Source: CBDBUR01 sp965209065
Lineage (GTDB): Bacteria > Pseudomonadota > Alphaproteobacteria > JAPOUT01 > G958296285
Reading direction: 5' to 3'
DNA length: 64,000 bases
Assembly (NCBI GenBank): GCA_965209065.1
Contig: OZ242373.1
Coordinates: 992,001 to 1,056,000 of the forward strand
The translations under genes were made by a program, and so were the position numbers. The notes beneath the pieces are model-generated. The model was not told the DNA's origin. It saw nothing but the letters and a program-made list of their open reading frames with translations, and ran no database searches. Below are positions 51,302 through 61,471 of the stretch, piece after piece; the first letter of the stretch is position 1, and each line of letters starts with the position of its first letter.

Positions 51302-52321
51302 ATGAGATACGCAATTTGGAACAACAAGGGCGGCGTAGGAAAGACTTTTCTGACCTTTGCTTTATCTACTGAATATGCAGAGCGACATCCCGATAAAAAT
51401 GTCGTAGTTATAGATATGTGCCCTCAAGCTAATGCAAGTGAAATTTTACTTGGGGGTAATGGGGCAGGGTCGCTTAATACAGAAAAGTTGATAAATAATA
51501 AACAGACTATCGGAGGGTATTTTGATAAAAGAATCGCAAGTCCGCACGTAACAACTGGCGATGAAGCCACTTACTTAATTAATGTGCACAAATTCAATTC
51601 AGAAGTTCCTGAGAATGTTTCTCTTGTTGTTGGAGACCCATCTCTTGAATTACAAATACAAACTATAAATAATATAGCAGTACAGGAATTACCTGAAGAA
51701 GCATGGAAAAATGTTCATTCTTGGGTTATTGATATAGAAAATGCTGCTAAACGGCATTATGAAGGTAGAGAGGTATTATTTATAATAGACTGCAATCCAA
51801 GTTTTTCATCCTATACCGAACAAGCAATTCTTGCTGCAGATAGATTAATTGTTCCATGCACCCCAGATGGCTCTTCATCACGAGCAATAACTAACCTATC
51901 ACGTCTGCTATATGGCTATGATGTTCCCACCCGTTATATTAATACCTCTTTTCATACTAAAGCAAAAAAAGAAGGAATGCTAGTTCCTAAAATGCATTTA
52001 GTTTTATTGAATAAATCTACGGAGTATAGCAATAAACCTGCTAGAGCCTTTCAAGCAATGCTAGAACAAGTGAAACAAAAAGTAAGAGATTTATTGAATA
52101 AAAACCAACAAGATCGTTCTATAATATCAGTTCCAGAGAGTTCTTTATTCAAAGACATGCCAGATGCCCATACCGTTGCTATTGTCTCCTCTTCTCTTGG
52201 GAAACCTCTATATTCCCTAAAGGCAGGTCCTCACGCACTAAAAGGTGGCAATACAAGCATTTCTCCTGAGCCTCTTGACAGATATAAAAAAGCTATTAGA
52301 GAAATAGTAGAAAATTTATAA
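51302..52321 (+). CDS. orphan ParA-like ATPase
   Basis: A 339-aa SIMIBI-class ATPase, start taken at MRYAIWNNKGGVGKT (51302) rather than six codons earlier. The deviant Walker A KGGVGKT is at residues 9-15, the Walker A' VVVIDMCPQANAS near 36-48, and Walker B FIIDCNPSF near 160. The C-terminal third is Lys/Asn-rich. No ParB gene or parS-like repeat is adjacent. Strongly AT-rich and alone between GC-richer metabolic genes, so likely acquired. Possible roles are plasmid-remnant partition or a defence-associated ATPase. Confidence 0.8.
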   Translation: MRYAIWNNKGGVGKTFLTFALSTEYAERHPDKNVVVIDMCPQANASEILLGGNGAGSLNTEKLINNKQTIGGYFDKRIASPHVTTGDEATYLINVHKFNSEVPENVSLVVGDPSLELQIQTINNIAVQELPEEAWKNVHSWVIDIENAAKRHYEGREVLFIIDCNPSFSSYTEQAILAADRLIVPCTPDGSSSRAITNLSRLLYGYDVPTRYINTSFHTKAKKEGMLVPKMHLVLLNKSTEYSNKPARAFQAMLEQVKQKVRDLLNKNQQDRSIISVPESSLFKDMPDAHTVAIVSSSLGKPLYSLKAGPHALKGGNTSISPEPLDRYKKAIREIVENL

Positions 52322-52409
52322 TAGTTAAGTAGGCAGATATTCTTGTCATTTACCTAAAATCAATATGACGGCAAGTGAGATAACACACATGCTTGATTCA
52401 AGCGGTATA

Positions 52410-53204
52410 TCATTCCCGACTTTCAATCGTGAACCCTTGGGTTGTAAGCGCGGCTAGATGCTCTGCCAGCCTGTCTAGCCGAACCAAAGCTAACCCCCTA
52501 TCACCGACAACCGAAAGCACCTCGCCGACTTTAGCCTTATCCACCCTCATCTCGCCCAGACTTAAACCTGCGCGCGCCACGCCTACGAGACGCTTGCGCC
52601 CCCCCTTCCCGCGCCGCTTCATTCGCGAGGTGACCTCCTGACCCGTATAGCAACCCTTATGAAAATCTATCGCGTTGAGGTAGTCTAAATTACACTCAAG
52701 CGGAAAGCGTTCGGGCGTGAGCTCCACGCCCGCCTCTGCGATGACGCGCGCGATGCGCCGCGCGTGGTAGTCCTCTAGCGAGCCGCGCGCTAATTCCGGC
52801 GGAGCAACTTCACTCAGCGCACGAAAACCTATAGTATTATCCCGCGTATCGGGGAAACAAATATCCATCGCGATAGGTTCTTTGGCTTCCCAAATCGCAT
52901 AAACCTTTAGCGCCTCCTTCTCAAAAATAACATCGGCGCGGAGCTTATAAAAACTGAGCCGCTCTATTAAAGCGTCTATCCTTTGCGCCTCGCAATCAAA
53001 TAAATATCCGTCCGCGCTTTTGATAATAAAAAAATCAAACAGAAACTTCCCCTGCGGAGTCAAGAGTGCGGCGTAAATAGCGGAGGTTTCGCTGGCTTTG
53101 GTAATATCGTTGGTGATGCTGTCTTGTAGGAAGTGGGTCGCGTCCGCGCCGCGCACACGAAGCACAGCGCGATGAGGCAATTGACAATAATATCCCTGAC
53201 GCAT
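52410..53204 (-). CDS. ygfZ: YgfZ/GcvT-like folate-binding protein
   Basis: A 264-aa YgfZ-family protein, start set at MRQGYY (53204). YgfZ uses folate to support assembly or repair of certain iron-sulfur clusters. The family signature KGCYTGQEVTSR is present with its conserved Cys, and the N-terminal LRVRGADATHFLQDSITNDI fits the GcvT-like fold. It is head-to-head with pyrC with only 23 bases between start codons, so promoters must lie inside the coding ends. Confidence 0.9.
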   Translation of the reverse strand: MRQGYYCQLPHRAVLRVRGADATHFLQDSITNDITKASETSAIYAALLTPQGKFLFDFFIIKSADGYLFDCEAQRIDALIERLSFYKLRADVIFEKEALKVYAIWEAKEPIAMDICFPDTRDNTIGFRALSEVAPPELARGSLEDYHARRIARVIAEAGVELTPERFPLECNLDYLNAIDFHKGCYTGQEVTSRMKRRGKGGRKRLVGVARAGLSLGEMRVDKAKVGEVLSVVGDRGLALVRLDRLAEHLAALTTQGFTIESRE

Positions 53205-53227
53205 ACAACTAACTATATCAAGTTCTA

Positions 53228-54568
53228 ATGACAATGCCAATGACAACCGATAAATACGACCTATTGCTGAAAGGCGGCACGCTCGCCGATGGTGCGGGAG
53301 AAGCGCAAGCCGACATCGCCTGCGCGGGCGGGAAGATTGTTGCTCGCGGCGCGCTGGACGCGAGCAAGGCGGACAAGGTGCTGGACGCGCGCGGGCTACA
53401 CATTTTGCCGGGTGCGATTGATAGCCAAGTTCATTTTCGTGAGCCGAGCGAGGGCAATCAGGCGGAGGATTTACACTCTGGCTCTCGTGCGGCTTTGCTC
53501 GGCGGGATAAGCGCGGTTTTCGAGATGCCGAACACCGCTCCGCCGACCATAGACGAGGCGAGCTTCGCCGACAAGCTGGCGCGCGCCAAAGATAGAATGT
53601 TCTGCGATTATGCTTTTTATGTCGGCGGCGTTGGCGAGAACGCGCACAACCTGCCGCGCCTCCAAAAGCTGGCAGGCTGTTGTGGGGTTAAAGTTTTTAT
53701 GGGCTCTTCCACCGGCAACCTGCTGGCGGCAAATGATGCGGTGTTGGCGAAAATCATTGCCAACTTGAGCCGCGTGGCTGCCTTTCACTCGGAGGACGAG
53801 GCGCGGCTGGTTGCCCGCAAGGGCGAGGCGCGCGCCGGTCAAGTTGAGACGCACCCTATCTGGCGCGATGAGGAGTCCGCGCTTTATGCCACGCAGCGCT
53901 TGTTGAAGCTGGCGCGAGCGGCGAGCAAGCAGGTTCATGTGCTTCACATTAGCACGGCGGAGGAAATCGCTTTGCTGGCGCGTCATAAGGACATTGCGAG
54001 CGTTGAGGTAACGCCGCAGCATTTAACCCTATCTGCGCCTGAGTGCTACGAGCGGCTTGGGACGCTGGCGCAAATGAATCCGCCGCTGCGCGGCGAGCGT
54101 CATCGTGCGGCTTTGTGGCGCGGGGTGGCTGATGGTGTGGTGGATATACTTGGCTCTGACCATGCGCCGCACACGCTGGAGGCGAAGGCACAGCCCTATC
54201 CGCTTAGTCCGTCGGGAATGACTGGCACGCAAACGCTCTTGCCCTTGATGTTGAATTATGTGAATGAGGGGCGGTTATCTTTGGCGCGGTTGATTGAGCT
54301 GGTCTGCTTGAATCCGGTGAAGCGTTTTGGCATTCGCGGCAGGGGCGGGCTAGAGGTGGGGGGTGATGGAGCGCTGACGATTATTGATATGAGCCTTGAG
54401 CGCGTGATTGAAAACAAGTGGATAGCGAGCAAATGCGGCTGGACGCCTTTTGACGGAATGAAGGTTCGGGGTTTTCCTGTGGGTGTGGTGCTTGGTGGCG
54501 CGGTAGCGATGTGGGAGGGGGAGATTTTCGGCTCTCCTGCGGGCAGTCCGCTCCTATTTGGAGCTTGA
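53228..54568 (+). CDS. pyrC: dihydroorotase
   Basis: Dihydroorotase closes the pyrimidine ring. The 446-aa protein is of the class I (PyrC/AllB) type. IDSQVHFREP at residues 64-73 is the metal motif, with Gln in place of the first His, as seen in many alphaproteobacterial enzymes. The carboxylated Lys lies in GVKVFMGSSTG; the metal His residues are near AAFHSEDEARL and VLHISTAEE; and DILGSDHAPHTLEAK carries the catalytic Asp. Three in-frame ATGs lie within 13 bases, so the exact start is open. Confidence 0.9.
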   Translation: MTMPMTTDKYDLLLKGGTLADGAGEAQADIACAGGKIVARGALDASKADKVLDARGLHILPGAIDSQVHFREPSEGNQAEDLHSGSRAALLGGISAVFEMPNTAPPTIDEASFADKLARAKDRMFCDYAFYVGGVGENAHNLPRLQKLAGCCGVKVFMGSSTGNLLAANDAVLAKIIANLSRVAAFHSEDEARLVARKGEARAGQVETHPIWRDEESALYATQRLLKLARAASKQVHVLHISTAEEIALLARHKDIASVEVTPQHLTLSAPECYERLGTLAQMNPPLRGERHRAALWRGVADGVVDILGSDHAPHTLEAKAQPYPLSPSGMTGTQTLLPLMLNYVNEGRLSLARLIELVCLNPVKRFGIRGRGGLEVGGDGALTIIDMSLERVIENKWIASKCGWTPFDGMKVRGFPVGVVLGGAVAMWEGEIFGSPAGSPLLFGA

Positions 54569-54574
54569 GGGGGC

Positions 54575-54601
54575 TTGAAAAAGGGAGATAATTTCTATAA
54601 T
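54575..54601 (+). promoter_or_regulatory. promoter of exoprotein gene 4
   Basis: TTGAAA (54575-54580) and TATAAT (54596-54601), 15 bases apart; an alternative AATATA at 54599-54604 gives 18. Same TTGAAAAAGGG start as the other exoprotein promoters. AAGGAG lies before the ATG. Confidence 0.6.
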
Positions 54602-54629
54602 ATAGCTTATTCAACTAAGGAGAGTTTTT

Positions 54630-57600
54630 ATGTTTATACGAGCATTGGCATTGAGCGTTATTTTTAGCGCGACTGGACTTCTCGCCGCGCCGAGCGGTGG
54701 AAGAGTCACGGCTGGAGATGGGGAGCTATCTAACCCATTAAATATAATTCAGCACAGCGACACTCTCGCCACGAGCTGGGAAAGTTTTGATATTGCTTCG
54801 GGCGAAGTGGTGAATATATCGCAACCCTCAACCTCTGCGCTGATTTCTATTAAAGTTCGCAACGGCACTGAAACGAATATTGACGGCACACTAAACGCGA
54901 ATGGAAAGGTTGCGCTAGAGAATCCTGCGGGTGTTTTGTTTGGTGCTGGCTCGGTTGTTAATGTTGGCGGGCTTTTGGCGAGTGCCTCAGGCACCGCGGG
55001 TGCGGTTCAAGCTGATGGTGTTATCAATGCGCCTTTAGGCGAAGTTCATTTACAAAGTTTAAGTAATAATAATGTTGTTAATGTTGGTGGCACAATAGAG
55101 GCGCAAAGAATTATTGTAGAGGGCGCGAATGAAGTAAGGCTCGGCGCGAGTGCTAGGCTTACGGCAAGCAAAGAAGTTTTAGTTGGCGGTGGTTTTCAAG
55201 GTAAGGGAGATATTGCCAATTCACAAAAAACAATTGTGGAAGCGGACGCGCTCATAACATCACCGCGTGTTATTATTTGGTCGGACGTTAGCACGAATTT
55301 TCAAGGCAATATAAATGCTGAAGGTGGTTTTGTTGAAGTGTCGGGCAAACAGCATCTCGCCTCGTTTGATATATTCAAGGTGAAAGCGGCGGAGCTTCTG
55401 CTTGACCCTGCCAACATAATCATTGGCACGGCTACAACGAATGATGGTGAAATTGTTGCCGATGTCGACGATGACGGCAACCCCGTCGACCCCAGCGTCA
55501 GCACCATTGCATCGGGTGATGGCACGGGTGATTTTGTTATCTCGGCGGCGGCTATTGAAAATTTTGATGGTGATGTTTCGCTGGCGGCAAGTGTGTCGAT
55601 AACGGTGAATACGGCTATCACTAAAAGCAATGGCGCACTAACGCTATGCGCGGGACCGATTAACATCAACCAAAATATAACAATAACAGGGCAAAAACTC
55701 ACCATTGACGCCGTACACCTTATCTTTACGGGAGATAGACCCATTACCCTATCAGGCGCGGCGGTAGAACTTGTTTCCTCTAACGCGCAAACAACGGCGA
55801 GCAACCAAGACCTAACGATTACCGCAACCGGTAGGCTAACGTTGAGCGGCAATTACAACATCGGCACGGGCAATGCCTCGCTCACGTTCGCTGGCACTAG
55901 CGCACAAGCCCCCGCGCCCACCAGCTTCCTGACCGATGACCTCACGCTCACTTACACCGCAGCTTCAGGTAATTCAATTACATACAAGAGCTGGATGGGG
56001 GCAATCGGTAGAAACCTTACCTTTATTAGTCTTAACACCTTCATCAGTTCTACGAGCAATATCAATCTAGGGGATGGCGATTTAACGCTAGATGTAAGAT
56101 CAAGCAGTTTTGTAATTGCGGGCTCATCGCTCGTTACCATTACCGCGAAGACCATAAACCTTTCAGCGTTAGCATTTAGTTTTACATCATCTGGTGGCTT
56201 AACCTTAGACGCTTCGGGCGATATGTTGTTGAAAGTTGGAGGCGTGTTAGCTAATCCAGATATCAATTTAACTTTAGACGCCGATGGGGAAATAATTTTT
56301 GTGGGAAATACAACCCTTGCCGGCACCGGAAGGTCTGCTCAACCACCAGGTAGTATCACGCTTGGTGGCACAATAAAAGTGCAAACAACCAATAATGACG
56401 GCGACATAACACTGAATAATCTATCAATGACGGCAGTGACGAGCATAAGTTTTGTTGTTGGTAAAGCCACCTCCATTACCGCTAACAATATCACCCTCAA
56501 CGCCCCCACGGCAGGCACTGCGAGCAATGGAAACCTAACGCTAGAGCCAGCAGGCACGCTTAGCTTAACAGGTGCTTTTAATCTCGGCACGGGTAGCTTG
56601 ATTTTGAAAGGTTCCACTTTTACCCAAGCCGAATACGATAAATTTACCCGCGGCGGCTCTGGCTTTATTTACACTGGCTCAACAAACTTCACCCCTCCTA
56701 GCTGGGCTATCGCCGCGAACAAACATTTATCGGTTGTTGCTACAAAGGCAAACATTGTCGTGCCAGCCACCTCCCTAACGCTCGGCGCGACCGGCAGCGG
56801 CGGCGACCTAAGGCTAGAGGCGCAAGAAGGCGTGCTTATATTCACCGCCGCCACCACCATCACCGCGAAAGCCGCCGTTATCATTTCTAGGGGAACACCC
56901 TCCGCCGCCAACCAATCCCTCACCCTTACCGCTAATGGAACGCTAAACTTAGGCGGCAAGTTTAATCTAGGCAGCGGGAGTCTAACCGCATCTGCCGCTG
57001 CCATTGTTGTTGGCGAGGAGGATACCTCGCCCGCCACCTCTATCAGTGCCACTAACATTAGCCTAACAGGAAGTTCCACTTTTCAGAATGCAAGTCGCCC
57101 GCAATTTGCCGGCTTGCGCGGCTTCGCCGATATGACCCTCACCGCCACCGGCACCCTCACCCTTGCCTCAACTTTCATCAATTTTAATGGCGTGGGCGGC
57201 AATGACGACCTGACCCTTAACGCGCCGACAATTATATTCCCGCAAACAACTTCCATCATCGCCGACACCCTGACGCTCGGCGGGACGATAAAAGCAGAAT
57301 CAGGCACCGGAGGCTCAGCCACGAAACATGAATTAACCATTGCCCCAACCGCGCAACTCAACCTATCCACCGCCAGAGCCACAGTCATAAGCGGCTCAAT
57401 TATAAGACTCTCTTCCCCCACCAAGGGCGCTGTCAGCAACAAAGCCCTCACCATTAACGCGGCAAGCGCAATAAACATTGGCGGCGCGTTTGATACCGGA
57501 ATAGGTGCTATCTCTATCACTTCAGGCACCAGTCAGCCGCTAAACTTTTCAACCACGCTAGAAACCTCGCTCGCCGCCGTGGCGATGACCCTCACCTCCA

Positions 57601-60413
57601 CCGGCGGCACACCAACCGCAAGCAACAAGGACCTCACGCTTACCGCTTCAGGCAACATCACGCTTCAAGGCAGCTTTGATGCTGGCAATGATGCCACCAA
57701 CGGCGGCACAATGCGCCTAACCGCCGGCGAAGGAGCAAGCACCGGCAAAATTATATTCACCACCGCCACGCTCAAAGCGAAAGCGATTTTCCTCACGCAA
57801 GATAGCGAGGTGTTTGCAGAAGACTCCCCCGCCACCTTCACCATTCCCGATAGCGGCAAACCTCAAGCGAGCTACTTAGGAAGCGAAACCCAAACCCCAA
57901 GGGACTGGTTTCAATTAGCGAGCCTTACCCATAACGTCACCGATGAGGATATTGACATTGCCGCACTCCTCCAGACTGGCGAATTCGCGCGCTTCTCTAT
58001 CGTGAACGGATTGCTAGACTTCGGCACGGAAATTATTGAGCTCTCCACCAATCGCAATATCATCTTCCCCGTAGAGATTACTCAAATTAGAGCAGGGACA
58101 CTAACTCTCTCTGCTGCTAACATCGGCACCGGCGATGGCACTGGCAATTTCACCAATGACCTGACGATAAATATCGTCGGCACTTTAACCCTGCCCGCCA
58201 TCACTTTCACCAGCAATGGCAACCTAACGCTTGAAGCAAACAACTTTCGTATAAGAGAGGGTAGCGGCTTTACCCTCGCCGCCAATGATGTGACAATAAC
58301 AGCACGTGCCACTAAGGGGCAAGATGATGAGGACGGCACAGTCTTTGGGTCACCTTTCGCCGCGGTCGCTTTCAATGCGACAAACAACCTCACCATTAGC
58401 ATTTCCAATATGACCATCGGCACTGGCGAAACCGCGCACAACTTGACCCTCAGCGCTGGCACACAAATCCTCTTCACGCGGAGCATCGAATCTAGAGCGC
58501 AAATTTTAACCTTTAACAGCCCCATAATAAAAGCAGAATCAACCGATGGAGTCGGCGTAATCACGAAACATAATTTAAACTTTGACACACGCCTAAACCC
58601 CGGGGGAAAAATAAACTTCGCTACAAATAAAGCCACCACCATCACCGCCAATGATATAACCCTCAACTCCCGCGCCAAAGGCGATGTCGGCAATCAAGAC
58701 CTCACCATTATCGCCACCGGCACGCTCACGCTTACGGGCGAGTTTGATATAGGAACGAAAACAGCACCCGCAGGAACAACATTGACCCTAGAGGGAGAGG
58801 AGGTTTCTATACCCAGCACACTCAACGCCGATAACATCATCATCAAAGCCAAAACAAGCATAAGTGCTACTGGTGCCACTTTCACGGCTAGGAACGATGT
58901 CACGTTTAGCACTCCGTTTGTTGATGCTGGTAACGACTCAGGGACAGGAAATATAAACATCACTGCCGGCGGGCAAATTCTTTTTACAGAAAATGGTATT
59001 TTTCTTGCCAATAGTATGACGTTCAACAGCGGCACCATAAAGGCTCAAACAACCGGCGACACACCAATGGACGTGTCGCCCACAATAAGTGGAAACATAA
59101 CTTTTACTCAAGCCACCACGATAAGCGGCGCGGATATAACCCTCAGATTTTCCACCGCAAGCACCACCGGCGGGCAAGACCTCACCGTTAACGCTTCGGG
59201 CAATCTCACGCTGGAGGGCGTTCTTGATGCCGGCGATGGCACACTGCGGTTCACGGCTGGCAGTGGCGCTGGCACAGGCACAATTATGTTCGCCACCGAT
59301 ATCAAGCCCACGCTCACCGCCGCGGCGATTTTCCTCGCGCAAGATGGCGCGGTGTTCGTCCCCAGCCCCACCGCGCCCGCCACCTTCACCATCCCTAGTA
59401 GCGGCAAGCCCACCGTCTCCTACACCGGCACCGGCGACACGCAGGAAGACCCCGCCGCGGGCGACTGGTTCGTGATTAGCCGCATCTCCGTTGATATGGA
59501 CGATGAGGATATAGACATTATGGCTATCCTCGGCATGGGTGCTTTCGCCGATTTCTCCATAGTCAATGGCGTGCTGGATTTTGGCGATGAGGAAATTGTG
59601 TTAGCCACCACTGGCAATATCATCTTCCCCGATAGTCCGCTCGTGGTGCGCGGCACGGTTCTCACCATTCGCGCAAACAGCATTCGCAACGCCACCGACA
59701 GCGCGGGCATTACCAAGAAGCTCACGTTCGTGGCGAGCGAGTCTATAGTCATTGATGCCAGCATCACCTCTACCCACGACATCACGATAAGAGCGCCGGC
59801 GGTTGGGTTCTCTGGCACGAAGCCCCTGCGCCTCAATGCCCGCAACATTATGATTGAACTGCCCGACGGAACAAATATGCCGAGCGATAATCCCAACGGG
59901 AATAATCAAAATGTCGAGCTGGTCGCCAGCGGCGATATTATGCTTGAGAATAGTATCAATGTTGGTTTTGCCACGTTGAAACTTCAAGCGGCGGGCGAAA
60001 TTATGACCACCCACGCAGATGTTATGGTTATGGGTAATCGTGTTGTCTATCAGGCTGGGACTATCGGCGGTGCGCTGACGATAATTTCGATGAACGATAT
60101 TCGCTTGCTCGGCAACATTGAAACAGAGGGCAGTATCATTTTACAAGCCGGCGGCTCTATCATCACGCCAAACGCTACCACCACGATTGAGGCAACCGGC
60201 GCAAGTAATAGCATCACGTTTGAACAAAGATACGCGCTTAGGCAAAGCTTCGCGCTCACCCTAAAAGCCACAGGCGAGATAACCATTATCGGCAAGCTAG
60301 ACAGAGGCACGGCGGGCATCACGCTAGACGGCGGGACACTTGACCTAACGCGCGCTTCGCTCACCGCCGCGACCTTAACCTGCTCTAATGCAGCCGCAGC
60401 CACTTGCCAATAA
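54630..60413 (+). CDS. two-partner-secretion exoprotein 4 (FHA/HMW-like)
   Basis: The largest paralog (1927 aa), on the opposite strand and 35 kb from the other three. The signal peptide is MFIRALALSVIFSATGLLA; the TPS domain carries ENPAGVLFG near residues 97-105, then FDIFKVKAAELLLDP. The beta-helix shares LTDDLTLTYT, the Trp-Met-GRNLTF motif and SGGTPTASN units with its paralogs. An internal duplication is visible: a block with IDIAALL...FSIVNGLLDFG...NIIFP near residue 1110 recurs as IDIMAIL...FSIVNGVLDFG...NIIFP near 1620. The last 240 residues match paralogs 2 and 3, and the end TLTCSNAAAATCQ again has a Cys pair. No TpsB gene is adjacent. Confidence 0.88.
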   Translation: MFIRALALSVIFSATGLLAAPSGGRVTAGDGELSNPLNIIQHSDTLATSWESFDIASGEVVNISQPSTSALISIKVRNGTETNIDGTLNANGKVALENPAGVLFGAGSVVNVGGLLASASGTAGAVQADGVINAPLGEVHLQSLSNNNVVNVGGTIEAQRIIVEGANEVRLGASARLTASKEVLVGGGFQGKGDIANSQKTIVEADALITSPRVIIWSDVSTNFQGNINAEGGFVEVSGKQHLASFDIFKVKAAELLLDPANIIIGTATTNDGEIVADVDDDGNPVDPSVSTIASGDGTGDFVISAAAIENFDGDVSLAASVSITVNTAITKSNGALTLCAGPININQNITITGQKLTIDAVHLIFTGDRPITLSGAAVELVSSNAQTTASNQDLTITATGRLTLSGNYNIGTGNASLTFAGTSAQAPAPTSFLTDDLTLTYTAASGNSITYKSWMGAIGRNLTFISLNTFISSTSNINLGDGDLTLDVRSSSFVIAGSSLVTITAKTINLSALAFSFTSSGGLTLDASGDMLLKVGGVLANPDINLTLDADGEIIFVGNTTLAGTGRSAQPPGSITLGGTIKVQTTNNDGDITLNNLSMTAVTSISFVVGKATSITANNITLNAPTAGTASNGNLTLEPAGTLSLTGAFNLGTGSLILKGSTFTQAEYDKFTRGGSGFIYTGSTNFTPPSWAIAANKHLSVVATKANIVVPATSLTLGATGSGGDLRLEAQEGVLIFTAATTITAKAAVIISRGTPSAANQSLTLTANGTLNLGGKFNLGSGSLTASAAAIVVGEEDTSPATSISATNISLTGSSTFQNASRPQFAGLRGFADMTLTATGTLTLASTFINFNGVGGNDDLTLNAPTIIFPQTTSIIADTLTLGGTIKAESGTGGSATKHELTIAPTAQLNLSTARATVISGSIIRLSSPTKGAVSNKALTINAASAINIGGAFDTGIGAISITSGTSQPLNFSTTLETSLAAVAMTLTSTGGTPTASNKDLTLTASGNITLQGSFDAGNDATNGGTMRLTAGEGASTGKIIFTTATLKAKAIFLTQDSEVFAEDSPATFTIPDSGKPQASYLGSETQTPRDWFQLASLTHNVTDEDIDIAALLQTGEFARFSIVNGLLDFGTEIIELSTNRNIIFPVEITQIRAGTLTLSAANIGTGDGTGNFTNDLTINIVGTLTLPAITFTSNGNLTLEANNFRIREGSGFTLAANDVTITARATKGQDDEDGTVFGSPFAAVAFNATNNLTISISNMTIGTGETAHNLTLSAGTQILFTRSIESRAQILTFNSPIIKAESTDGVGVITKHNLNFDTRLNPGGKINFATNKATTITANDITLNSRAKGDVGNQDLTIIATGTLTLTGEFDIGTKTAPAGTTLTLEGEEVSIPSTLNADNIIIKAKTSISATGATFTARNDVTFSTPFVDAGNDSGTGNINITAGGQILFTENGIFLANSMTFNSGTIKAQTTGDTPMDVSPTISGNITFTQATTISGADITLRFSTASTTGGQDLTVNASGNLTLEGVLDAGDGTLRFTAGSGAGTGTIMFATDIKPTLTAAAIFLAQDGAVFVPSPTAPATFTIPSSGKPTVSYTGTGDTQEDPAAGDWFVISRISVDMDDEDIDIMAILGMGAFADFSIVNGVLDFGDEEIVLATTGNIIFPDSPLVVRGTVLTIRANSIRNATDSAGITKKLTFVASESIVIDASITSTHDITIRAPAVGFSGTKPLRLNARNIMIELPDGTNMPSDNPNGNNQNVELVASGDIMLENSINVGFATLKLQAAGEIMTTHADVMVMGNRVVYQAGTIGGALTIISMNDIRLLGNIETEGSIILQAGGSIITPNATTTIEATGASNSITFEQRYALRQSFALTLKATGEITIIGKLDRGTAGITLDGGTLDLTRASLTAATLTCSNAAAATCQ

Positions 60414-60428
60414 CCACGCAATTCGTGC

Positions 60429-60434
60429 TATAAT
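60429..60434 (+). promoter_or_regulatory. -10 box of nadABC, near-leaderless
   Basis: A perfect TATAAT ends only six bases before the nadA ATG. A normal start site would be at or next to the A of the ATG, and no Shine-Dalgarno is present. A TTGCCA at the exoprotein end is 19 bases upstream. Confidence 0.55.
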
Positions 60435-60440
60435 TCGCTT

Positions 60441-61457
60441 ATGTCTGCAGTAAGGGAAAATATATCCCTAGATTTCACTAGCGCTATCGCAACCGCGACC
60501 GAGCCCATTTATCATAGGCTGCGCGGGATTATCCCCCCTGTCGAATGGCAAACTTTCGCGCCTTATATTTATGAGATTAACCGCATCAAAAAAGAAAAGA
60601 ATGCCGTTATCCTCGCGCACAATTACCAAACACCCGAAATTTTTCACGGCGTCGCTGATATTGTCGGCGATAGCCTCCAGCTCGCTAAAGAAGCCGCGCG
60701 GGTCGATGCCGATATTATCGTTCAATGTGGCGTGCATTTTATGGCGGAGACTTCCAAGCTGCTCAACCCCGATAAAACCGTGCTCCTGCCGAATATGGGC
60801 GCGGGCTGCTCGCTCGCCGAGAGCATCACCGCCGATGATGTCCGCCGCTTGCGCCAAGCCTATCCCAATGTTCCGGTTGTTACTTATGTCAATACCAGCG
60901 CTGAAGTAAAAGCCGAGAGCGATGTCTGCTGCACTTCTTCTAACGCGGTTAAAATTGTCGAGCGTTTGGGTGTGCCAAAAGTTTTGTGTATCCCTGATGA
61001 ATATCTTGCTAAAAATATCGCTGCTGAAACCAATGTTGAAGTTATCGCGTGGAAAGGGCGATGCGAAGTCCATGAGAAATTTACCGCCAAAGAGCTACAA
61101 GATTTTAGAGCCAGCGACCCCAACCTTAAAATTATCGCGCACCCCGAATGCGCGCCCGAAGTTATCGCCGAAGCCGACTTCACCGGCTCCACCTCCGCGA
61201 TGATTAACTGGGTGCAAACCAAACAACCCCCGCGCGTTTTGATGGTGACCGAATGCTCGATGAGCGATAATGTCGCCGTCTCTAACCCGCGCGTTGAGTT
61301 CGTCCGCCCGTGCAACCTCTGCCCGCATATGAAAAAAATTACTCTCGAAAATATCTTAGACGCCCTGCTCTATCACCGCGAGGAAATTATTGTTGATGAA
61401 GCGCTCATTCCGCCCGCGCGCCGCGCTATCGAAAAAATGATCGAGCTTAGCGATTAA
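60441..61457 (+). CDS. nadA: quinolinate synthase A
   Basis: NadA condenses iminoaspartate with dihydroxyacetone phosphate to quinolinate, using a [4Fe-4S] cluster. The 338-aa protein has LAHNYQTPEI, GDSLQLAKEA, and the three cluster-type Cys contexts: MGAGCSLAES (Cys123), HPECAPEV, and CNLCPHMKKI. The length suits the family. First gene of nadA-nadB-nadC, probably read from a near-leaderless transcript. Confidence 0.95.
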   Translation: MSAVRENISLDFTSAIATATEPIYHRLRGIIPPVEWQTFAPYIYEINRIKKEKNAVILAHNYQTPEIFHGVADIVGDSLQLAKEAARVDADIIVQCGVHFMAETSKLLNPDKTVLLPNMGAGCSLAESITADDVRRLRQAYPNVPVVTYVNTSAEVKAESDVCCTSSNAVKIVERLGVPKVLCIPDEYLAKNIAAETNVEVIAWKGRCEVHEKFTAKELQDFRASDPNLKIIAHPECAPEVIAEADFTGSTSAMINWVQTKQPPRVLMVTECSMSDNVAVSNPRVEFVRPCNLCPHMKKITLENILDALLYHREEIIVDEALIPPARRAIEKMIELSD

Positions 61458-61471
61458 ACGGCGATTAAACA

